This document shows positions 5,418 to 10,120 of a stretch of 10,120 bases of DNA, piece after piece; within the stretch, counting starts at the first letter, position 1, and every line of letters begins with the position of its first letter. The stretch covers positions 1-10,120 of the forward strand of contig JAGVIM010000220.1 of NCBI GenBank assembly GCA_020056045.1. Direction: 5' to 3'. A model generated the notes under the pieces. The model saw only the letters and a list, made by a program, of their open reading frames with translations. It did not search any database and had not been told where the DNA came from. The position numbers were made by a program, and so were the translations under genes. This DNA is from Nanobdellota archaeon. GTDB taxonomy: Archaea > Nanobdellota > Nanobdellia > Pacearchaeales > GW2011-AR1.

Positions 5418-5606
5418 TTTCTGAAATCAGAAAAACAATGTGCCACCACATCTTAAAAGATGTGGTTTGTTACAGGCACTTGTTTTTTGGATGCAAGAAA
5501 ATTCATTCAGAAGAATTTTCTGCACAGAAAATGTAAAACATTTTCATGTGATCCAAAATTGAAAACCCAAAGTTACGACCATATCATAAATGATATGGTT
5601 TTCAAT
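5418..5606. ncRNA. Candidate structured RNA, chain of perfect stems
   Basis: Within a 536-bp gene-free interval, about 190 bases pair almost completely. Stem a: TTTCTG 5418-5423 / CAGAAA 5428-5433. Arm b: ACAA-GTGCC 5435-5444 (T5439 bulged) with GGCAC-TTGT 5475-5483, containing CCACATCT 5446-5453 / AGATGTGG 5458-5465. Arm c: TTTTGGAT 5485-5492 / ATCCAAAA 5551-5558 closing a junction of two sub-arms, GCA+GAAAATTC / GAATTTTC+TGC (5493-5523) and ACA+GAAAATG / CATTTTC+TGT (5524-5549). Arm d: ATTGAAAA 5558-5565 / TTTTCAAT 5599-5606, containing CCATATCA 5579-5586 / TGATATGG 5591-5598. Three loops are TAAA or TAAAA. I see no RNase P, SRP or tmRNA signatures. Strand is undecided: a plus-strand RNA or a long leader of the EEP gene are both possible, as is a non-autonomous mobile element. 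Confidence 0.45.
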
Positions 5607-5642
5607 TTATGGACATAAATAATTAAAATTTCATCTGATATG

Positions 5643-5788
5643 CATCAAGATTAAATTTCTAAGGTTTATAACTATTATGTATAAAAAATAAGAGAATGTA
5701 ATGTAAAGAAGTTTAGCTTGATTAAATGATTTCTTAACTGATGTTTTATTGAGCTACTAATAATTCTTTAGAAAAAATAATCTTGATG
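5643..5788 (+). ncRNA. Second folded domain in the same intergenic region
   Basis: A long-range stem pairs CATCAAGATTA 5643-5653 with TAATCTTGATG 5778-5788 (11 bp). After a small internal loop it continues as TTTCTAA 5656-5662 / TTAGAAA 5768-5774 (7 bp). Inside it, TAGCTTGAT 5714-5722 pairs with ATTGAGCTA 5748-5756 using two U-G wobbles, which pair only if the plus strand is the RNA and so weakly favour that strand. No reading frame is present. The stretches 5607-5642 and 5789-5850 show nothing I can name. Whether this domain belongs to the same transcript as 5418-5606 is unknown. Confidence 0.35.
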
Positions 5789-5855
5789 GAATCAGGTTAT
5801 TTTTTCATTGATAACTTTAGAAAAATAAGTAATTACTCAAAAACCATTAACCAAA

Positions 5856-5865
5856 GATATAAAAA
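5856..5865 (+). promoter_or_regulatory. TATA box for the phospholipase-D gene
   Basis: GATATAAAAA, preceded by CCAAA that could act as BRE, is centred 26 nt before the ATG at 5887. This is textbook archaeal spacing for a leaderless transcript. It also argues against using the in-frame TTG at 5872, which would lie upstream of the transcription start. Confidence 0.55.
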
Positions 5866-5886
5866 TAAATATTGTCTATAAAAACA

Positions 5887-6939
5887 ATGAAAGATTTTAC
5901 AGTTATGTCAGAACCTCCAAAAATATACAATGAAATGATTAGAGATATCTTAAATGCTAAAAAGCAAATTCTTCTAGAAACCTATATTTATGATAATGAT
6001 GAAGTGGGTGATAAATTCAAAAAAGTTTTAATTAAAAAAGCAAAACAAGGTGTAAAAATAAAACTTCTCCTTGATGCCTGGGGATCTGATGCAAAAATAG
6101 AATATTTCAAAGAATTAATAAAATTGGGGGCAGAGGTAAGATATTTTAGAGAAATAAGATACTTCATAAGAATATTTTCAAAAAATCATGAGAGAAATCA
6201 CAGAAAACTTCTAATAATTGATGATCAAATAACTTACATTGGTTCATTAAACATAACAAAAACTTGTCTAAATTGGAGAGAGCTTGTTCTTAAAATGGTT
6301 GGAGATATAACTCCTAAATTTATCAAGTCATTTATGAAAAGCTGGGAATTATATGGAGATTTTACAGGGAAAAAATTAAAATCAATTATTTATAGAGATT
6401 ACGAAATAATAAATGAAATTCCATCATATTATATTAGAATTACTGAAGATAAATATTCAAAATTAATTAAAGGAGCAAAAAAAGAAATCATGATTGAAAC
6501 TCCTTATTTCCTTCCATCAACAAGACTAAGAACTGCATTATCTAAAGCAGTGGAAAAAGGGGTTAAGGTAAAAATAATAATTCCATATAATTCAAATGCA
6601 AAACTTGTTGATATTTTAAGAAATGAATATTTAGGAGATTTACATAAAAAAGGTGTAGAAATTTATTATTTCACTCCAGGTTTTCTTCATTCCAAGCTAA
6701 TGATTGTAGATAATAATTTCTTTTTATTAGGATCTTCAAATCTTGACTATAGAAGTTTTATTTATCTCTATGAAATAAACTTTATAGGAAAAAATAAAGA
6801 CATAATAAATGATCTTAAAAAATATTTTAGTGAAACTCTTTCAAAAACAATTCCATTTAAATATGAAAAATGGAGAAGAAGATCTTCGTTTAAGAAAATA
6901 CTAGAACTTTTAATATATAGAATAAGGCATTATCTATGA
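5887..6939 (+). CDS. Phospholipase D family, cardiolipin-synthase-like (ClsB/YbhO type)
   Basis: 350-aa protein with two HKD motifs of the phospholipase D superfamily. The first is NHRKLLIID (H105, K107, D112) followed by GSLN; the second is LHSKLMIVD (H268, K270, D275) followed by GSSNLDYRS. Each half contributes one catalytic His. Length and the lack of N-terminal membrane spans match the ClsB/YbhO type of cardiolipin synthase rather than ClsA. In archaea such proteins may couple archaeal phospholipids, acting at the cytoplasmic membrane surface. The basic C-terminus (KWRRRSSFKK) could bind lipid head groups. The ATG at 5887 is chosen from the TATA spacing; an in-frame TTG 15 nt upstream is less likely. 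Its stop overlaps the nuclease gene (ATGA 6936-6939). Nuclease-type PLD activity cannot be excluded. Confidence 0.88.
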   Translation: MKDFTVMSEPPKIYNEMIRDILNAKKQILLETYIYDNDEVGDKFKKVLIKKAKQGVKIKLLLDAWGSDAKIEYFKELIKLGAEVRYFREIRYFIRIFSKNHERNHRKLLIIDDQITYIGSLNITKTCLNWRELVLKMVGDITPKFIKSFMKSWELYGDFTGKKLKSIIYRDYEIINEIPSYYIRITEDKYSKLIKGAKKEIMIETPYFLPSTRLRTALSKAVEKGVKVKIIIPYNSNAKLVDILRNEYLGDLHKKGVEIYYFTPGFLHSKLMIVDNNFFLLGSSNLDYRSFIYLYEINFIGKNKDIINDLKKYFSETLSKTIPFKYEKWRRRSSFKKILELLIYRIRHYL

Positions 6940-7382
6940 AAAAATATTTTAAAATTAGGCTAATCTTGACAATTATTATAATATTAGGACTAATCTTCTC
7001 TATTTATATTTTTATTAATTATAAACAAAAACCTATCATTCCAGGAAATACAGTAACAAAAATAATAGACGGAGATACTTTCGAATTAGCATCAGGAGAA
7101 AAAATAAGATTAATTTGTATTGATGCTCCTGAAATAAATAAAAAAGGCTATGAAGAAGCAAAACAATTTCTTTCAGATTTAATTTTAAATAAACAAGTTA
7201 GACTAGAAAATGATATCAATAACGCAGACAAATATGAAAGATTACTAAGATATGTGTATATTAATAATTCAAAATCAAATAACAATGAAATATTTGTAAA
7301 CAAAGAACTTGTAAAACAAGGCTATGCAACATTATTTCCATATGAAAATAATACAAAAAGATGTGATGAAATAGATAATTAA
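6936..7382 (+). CDS. Membrane-anchored staphylococcal-type nuclease (SNase domain)
   Basis: 148-aa protein. Residues 8-28 form a signal anchor or signal peptide. Residues 38-140 match the thermonuclease fold: VTKIIDGDTF (D47, equivalent to D21 of staphylococcal nuclease), RLICIDAPE (R58, D63, E66 equivalent to R35, D40, E43), and DKYERLLRYVY (R102 equivalent to R87). All catalytic positions are therefore kept and a calcium-dependent nuclease acting outside the membrane is expected. The sequence stops soon after KRCDEI, about 15-25 residues before the usual C-terminal helix, so the end may be trimmed; no continuation is seen in other frames. It is translationally coupled to the phospholipase-D gene, which suggests joint production. 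A role in DNA scavenging or defence is inference. Confidence 0.88.
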   Translation: MKKYFKIRLILTIIIILGLIFSIYIFINYKQKPIIPGNTVTKIIDGDTFELASGEKIRLICIDAPEINKKGYEEAKQFLSDLILNKQVRLENDINNADKYERLLRYVYINNSKSNNNEIFVNKELVKQGYATLFPYENNTKRCDEIDN

Positions 7383-7406
7383 GAAATAACTTATCTAATT
7401 AAATCA

Positions 7407-8213
7407 TTATCTTGATAAATATTGATATAGCATATATCCAATTCCCGATACTACTCCTGCAGCAGCAAGTCCACTAAATGTTGCTACAATTGGATGTTCA
7501 TCAGTCCAAATTTTTGAATCAGAATATCTCAAAGCTTTTCCTACAGCTTTTCTTTCTTCAAAATTAATACTAGAATTATCATAAGTTTTTCTTAACTCGC
7601 TTGTTAATCTATCTAAATCTTTTCTTGCTCTTTCTCTTATTTTAGTATCTGGGTGAGCTATTCTTAGTTTATCTATAACATATTCATTTGAACTTTCATA
7701 ACTAGATGGAAAATCAAAAGATTCAAAAAAGCCAGAGGGACCACTATAATTACAACCCGGAACACCGAGATTATCACCAATCTTAACCCCAACTATACCT
7801 TTTTCAGTATGTCCTTCTCCTTCTTGCACAACAATTTCTGCACTAAGCTGCCCTTCAAGATTTCTTACCCAAGAACTCAATCTTCCCCCAGGTTGATTAT
7901 CTCTTATTCCTAAAGCTCTTCCAGCAACATATCTTACAGAATACCAATCTGAAGAATTATAAGATTCTTGTAATTTTTGTCTTGCTTCTTCTTGTCTTTG
8001 AGTATCAGGATGAGCTATTCTTGGTTTTATAACTTCAGATCTATATTTTAGTCCTCCTGGAGAATAAGCATCATTCATATAATCATCCCAACCAGAACCA
8101 TAATCCGGTATTTCACTTGTTTCTTCCTCCTGCACAACAATCTCTGCAGTTAAATCTCTTCTTAAAACATCAACTTGCCCCAAAACTTCTTCCAAACTTT
8201 GCACATTTGTCAT
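7407..8213 (-). CDS. Tail-anchored protein with an internal duplication, unknown function
   Basis: 268-aa protein that I do not recognise. It contains two copies of one unit. Copy 1 (about 21-105) holds LTAEIVVQE, then RIAHPDT at 65-71 and VAGRALG near 96-102. Copy 2 (about 123-233) holds LSAEIVVQE, RIAHPDT at 184-190 and AVGKALR at 223-229. Each copy joins an acidic, Ser/Gly/Tyr-rich linker to a helical part of the form AHPDT...AR..L...VG+AL, which resembles degenerate HEAT-type repeats. A single membrane span lies at about 244-264 (FSGLAAAGVVSGIGYMLYQYL), leaving a three-residue tail, so it looks tail-anchored with the bulk in the cytoplasm. The copies are also alike in DNA (18-22 bp blocks at 90-94% identity), implying a recent duplication. 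A TATA box sits at -26. Confidence 0.82.
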   Translation of the reverse strand: MTNVQSLEEVLGQVDVLRRDLTAEIVVQEEETSEIPDYGSGWDDYMNDAYSPGGLKYRSEVIKPRIAHPDTQRQEEARQKLQESYNSSDWYSVRYVAGRALGIRDNQPGGRLSSWVRNLEGQLSAEIVVQEGEGHTEKGIVGVKIGDNLGVPGCNYSGPSGFFESFDFPSSYESSNEYVIDKLRIAHPDTKIRERARKDLDRLTSELRKTYDNSSINFEERKAVGKALRYSDSKIWTDEHPIVATFSGLAAAGVVSGIGYMLYQYLSR

Positions 8214-8233
8214 AAAAATACTAAAATAAACAA

Positions 8234-8244
8234 TTATTTAATAA
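8234..8244 (-). promoter_or_regulatory. TATA box for the duplicated tail-anchored protein
   Basis: Minus-strand TTATTAAATAA is centred about 26 nt upstream of the ATG at 8213, the spacing expected for a leaderless archaeal transcript. No Shine-Dalgarno precedes the ATG, which agrees. Confidence 0.4.
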
Positions 8245-8281
8245 TTTCTATAAATTTTAATTACTAACTAATAGATAAAAA

Positions 8282-8917
8282 TCATCTCAAAGTTTTATCT
8301 TCTGCAGGACAATTCCCAAATGTGTAAGAAAAAACCTTTTCATCAGAACAAGCATAACAAGAATTAATATATTCCTGAGCACAGGGATAAATCAAACATT
8401 TCACCCTATTCTTGTCAAACCAACCACACACAAGCCTTTCATTATCAGGACAAACCTCTATATTTTTCCTATTAAGACCGCAATATCTTTGTGAACTATA
8501 CAAACTTACATTAAAACCCTGACTTTCACAATTTTCCTGACTATTACATCTTAATGAACTGCATTCTTTACAAGGAGGACACATAGAACACTGATCAGGA
8601 CAATGATTAATACTATAATTACTACAATTAAGAATATTAATAGGTACATCCAAAACATCAGTTCTATTAGAAATATTAATTACAATCACTTTTTCACAAC
8701 CACAACCACATTCATCCTTAAATGCTCTTGTTCCTTGAATACATAAAAAATTTATTGCACAATTACTATCATTCTTAAAATAAGTTTTTTGTAAAGTATT
8801 AGAACATGCTTGCTTATTCAATTTATTATCACTTGTATAAGAATAATAAATAAAAGATAGAAACAAACCAAGAACTATTACAATAACAAAAATTATAAGT
8901 GTCAACTCCTTTTTCAT
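8282..8917 (-). CDS. N-terminally anchored Cys-rich extracellular protein
   Basis: 211-aa protein with a membrane span at about 7-26 and a 185-residue exterior part holding 22 cysteines. Three parts can be seen. The first is a module ending in DECGCGCE (68-75). The middle is a dense Cys cluster (98-130) with CPDQCSMCPPCKEC. The third is a C-terminal module at 146-203 with VCGWFD, CLIYPC, NSCYACSDEKV and FGNCP, resembling Kazal-like modules found in archaeal and bacterial secreted proteins. Five N-x-S/T sites (N81, N84, N97, N100, N136) would allow N-glycosylation. Many disulfides are likely. By analogy a surface or protease-binding role is possible, but this is inference. Its own TATA box lies 25 nt before the ATG. 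Confidence 0.82.
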   Translation of the reverse strand: MKKELTLIIFVIVIVLGLFLSFIYYSYTSDNKLNKQACSNTLQKTYFKNDSNCAINFLCIQGTRAFKDECGCGCEKVIVINISNRTDVLDVPINILNCSNYSINHCPDQCSMCPPCKECSSLRCNSQENCESQGFNVSLYSSQRYCGLNRKNIEVCPDNERLVCGWFDKNRVKCLIYPCAQEYINSCYACSDEKVFSYTFGNCPAEDKTLR

Positions 8918-8937
8918 CCCTCTATAAATAAGTCAAA

Positions 8938-8946
8938 CTTAAAAAG
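8938..8946 (-). promoter_or_regulatory. TATA box for the Cys-rich protein
   Basis: Minus-strand CTTTTTAAG is centred about 25 nt upstream of the ATG at 8917, consistent with leaderless transcription. It lies in the 93-bp gap shared with the divergent PP-loop gene. In that gap AAATTAAC is repeated twice in tandem (8984-8999) close to the other gene's start. Confidence 0.42.
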
Positions 8947-9010
8947 CTTAATTGTGATGCTTTATAACGATTAATAAGCTAATAAATTAACAAATTAACA
9001 ATAATTTAAA

Positions 9011-9964
9011 ATGAAAACAAAAGCACTAGTATTATTTTCAGGAGGATTAGATAGCAGACTGGTAATAAAACTGTTACAGGAACAAAGTATAGATGTAGAA
9101 GCAGTTTATATTAAACTTCCATTTGGAAGCGGTTGCTGTAATGATTTTCAATGTGTTTTTAATTATTCCCAAATACAAGGAGTCAAGCTTCATGTAATTG
9201 ATTGTACAAAACCGCCCCTATTTAATGAATATATGGAAATAATAAAAAATCCAAAATATGGTAGGGGTGTATCTCTAAATCCATGCAAAGACTGCAAATT
9301 ATTTTTATTAAAAAAAGCAAAAGAACTTGGAGAAAATATAAAGGCAGATTTTCTAGCAACAGGAGAAGTTTTAGGTCAAAGACCAAACTCCCAATACAAA
9401 AGTCATATGATTCTAATTGAAAAACAAGCAGGCTTAGATGGAAAAGTTCTTCGTCCATTATCTGCAAAACTTCTTCCAGAAACAGAAGCTGAAAAAAAAG
9501 GTTTAGTCGATAGGAATAAACTTCTTGCAATTGAAGGAAGACAAAGAAAAAAACAAATTGAATTAGCTAAAAAATACAATATAAAATATCCGGCTCCTGC
9601 AGGGGGTTGTCTTCTCTGCGAAAAAGATTATTGCAAAAAATTAAAAGAATTCCTTAATTTTAAAGAAAAATTAAATATAAAAAATGAAGAAATTCAGTTA
9701 TTAAGTTTAGGCAAACATTTCAGATCTCCGTTAACAAAAAACAAAATAATTCTTGGAAGAAATGAAGAACAAAATCAACAGCTAGAACAAATAAATCAAA
9801 CTCTAAAGTACAATATAATAATTCCTAAAACCATTCCAGGACCAACTGCAATTTTTGAAAATATACAAGATAAAGAACTAGCAGAACAATTAATAAAAAT
9901 CCATTCTTCAAAAAATAATTCAAAAGACAAGTCAAAAAAACAATTTGAAAAATTAAGAATATAA
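9011..9964 (+). CDS. PP-loop ATPase of the tRNA 2-/4-thiouridylase (MnmA/ThiI-related) type
   Basis: 317-aa protein. The pyrophosphatase loop SGGLDS at 10-15 binds ATP to adenylate the target uridine. NPCKDC at 90-95 (C92, C95) and GGCLLC at 198-203 (C200, C203) are the conserved cysteines expected to carry sulfur or bind a cluster. ATGEVLGQRPNSQ at 116-128 and RPLSAKLLPETEAEKKGLVD at 148-167 are strongly characteristic of the group often annotated as tRNA (5-methylaminomethyl-2-thiouridylate)-methyltransferase-like. The C-terminal part (about 225-298, with LGKHFRSPL, ILGRNEEQN and PGPTAIF) looks like the RNA-binding extension found in that group, followed by a Lys-rich tail. It is cytoplasmic and should modify tRNA. 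Which uridine is thiolated cannot be decided. C208 is an extra Cys near the second motif. Confidence 0.85.
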   Translation: MKTKALVLFSGGLDSRLVIKLLQEQSIDVEAVYIKLPFGSGCCNDFQCVFNYSQIQGVKLHVIDCTKPPLFNEYMEIIKNPKYGRGVSLNPCKDCKLFLLKKAKELGENIKADFLATGEVLGQRPNSQYKSHMILIEKQAGLDGKVLRPLSAKLLPETEAEKKGLVDRNKLLAIEGRQRKKQIELAKKYNIKYPAPAGGCLLCEKDYCKKLKEFLNFKEKLNIKNEEIQLLSLGKHFRSPLTKNKIILGRNEEQNQQLEQINQTLKYNIIIPKTIPGPTAIFENIQDKELAEQLIKIHSSKNNSKDKSKKQFEKLRI

Positions 9965-9994
9965 ACTAATTTCTAGAATTTTCTATACTATGAA

Positions 9995-10011
9995 ATAAAA
10001 TCTAATTTTAT
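9995..10011. repeat. A+T hairpin downstream of the PP-loop gene
   Basis: ATAAAAT 9995-10001 pairs with ATTTTAT 10005-10011 around CTA. It lies 31 nt after the stop of the PP-loop gene and before the converging transposase tail. It may be a terminator element or part of the insertion-element boundary; A+T composition makes chance pairing possible. Confidence 0.3.
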
Positions 10012-10019
10012 AGTTACTG

Positions 10020-10049
10020 TATGTTAAGTAAACCTTAATTCTTAACATA
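10020..10049. repeat. 9-bp inverted repeat across the transposase stop codon
   Basis: TATGTTAAG 10020-10028 and CTTAACATA 10041-10049 are perfect inverted copies with a 12-nt spacer that contains the transposase stop. It could be a transcription-ending hairpin for the element or a sub-terminal structure of its end. The element's true boundary is not visible because only one end lies in the window. Confidence 0.4.
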
Positions 10050-10120
10050 AAGATTAGCTGGATAATCTTTAACACCTCTGTGAAATCTCTTCTCATTAAA
10101 CCATTTCATCCATTTCTCTA
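10035..10120 (-). CDS. Transposase, C-terminal fragment (rve/DDE integrase core), cut by window edge
   Basis: The last 27 codons of a minus-strand gene enter from the right edge and end in TAA. The peptide contains EKWMKWFNEKRFHRGVKDYP, then ANLYVKN. The pattern W-x-x-W-(F/Y)-N-x-x-R-x-H-x-G followed by (Y/T)P-A-x-L-Y is typical of the end of rve-type transposases of IS481/IS3-like elements, just beyond the catalytic Glu. The D, D and E residues lie outside the window, so activity cannot be judged. The frame is intact as far as it can be seen. It converges with the PP-loop gene, 70 bp away, so an insertion element starts near this boundary. Confidence 0.72.
   Translation of the reverse strand, partial: EKWMKWFNEKRFHRGVKDYPANLYVKN

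Noticed and set aside
5418..5606. CRISPR array, RNase P RNA, SRP RNA or tRNA as explanation for the hairpins
   Set aside because: There are no direct repeats with regular spacers, no conserved RNase P or SRP core motifs that I can recognise, and no cloverleaf or T-loop sequence.
5872..5886. TTG start extending the phospholipase-D protein by five residues
   Set aside because: The TATA box at 5856-5865 places the transcription start at about the ATG at 5887, downstream of this TTG.
9222..9530. Minus-strand frame of 102 codons
   Set aside because: Antisense to the well-supported PP-loop ATPase and composed mostly of Leu and Phe, as expected from the reverse of Lys/Glu-rich codons.

Overview
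The window reads as archaeal DNA, most likely from a small-genome DPANN-type lineage (Woesearchaeota/Pacearchaeota-like). That placement is inferred from several things together: strong A+T bias, TATA boxes centred about 25-29 nt upstream of start codons with no leader, stop-start overlaps of the ATGA type, and a set of short membrane proteins with lysine-rich tails. No rRNA, tRNA or CRISPR array is visible.

Layout. Positions 1-269 have no convincing gene. They hold a 7-bp hairpin, a GAGA-loop hairpin and a set of nested inverted repeats. Positions 270-1930 (minus) form a tight operon: flavodoxin, a two-span membrane protein with a CxC...CxC loop, a ribbon-helix-helix protein, and a histidine-phosphatase-fold protein whose second catalytic His is Tyr. 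Positions 1961-3847 (minus) form a second operon of seven short membrane proteins, one of them a TspO/MBR homologue. It has a TATA box and a strong Shine-Dalgarno at its head. Two of its members (38 and 44 aa) are short enough to be missed by ordinary gene finding. Positions 3944-5350 (minus) encode an intact histidine phosphatase and an EEP-fold phosphodiesterase/nuclease.

Positions 5351-5886 form the largest gene-free stretch. Most of it folds into perfect or near-perfect stems, making it the best candidate for an undescribed structured RNA. Positions 5887-7382 (plus) encode a ClsB/YbhO-like phospholipase D family synthase overlapping a membrane-anchored staphylococcal-type nuclease. Positions 7407-8213 (minus) encode an unrecognised tail-anchored protein built from an internal duplication. 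Positions 8282-8917 (minus) encode an N-terminally anchored protein with 22 cysteines. Positions 9011-9964 (plus) encode a PP-loop tRNA-thiolation-type ATPase. The right edge carries the last 27 codons of an rve/DDE transposase on the minus strand.

How they may work together (inference): much of the content concerns the envelope, with small membrane proteins, TspO, a cardiolipin-synthase-like enzyme beside an EEP protein (compare E. coli clsB-ybhP), an outward-facing nuclease and a Cys-rich surface protein. The transposase remnant and the possible element end at the left edge suggest accessory, mobile-element-flanked DNA.
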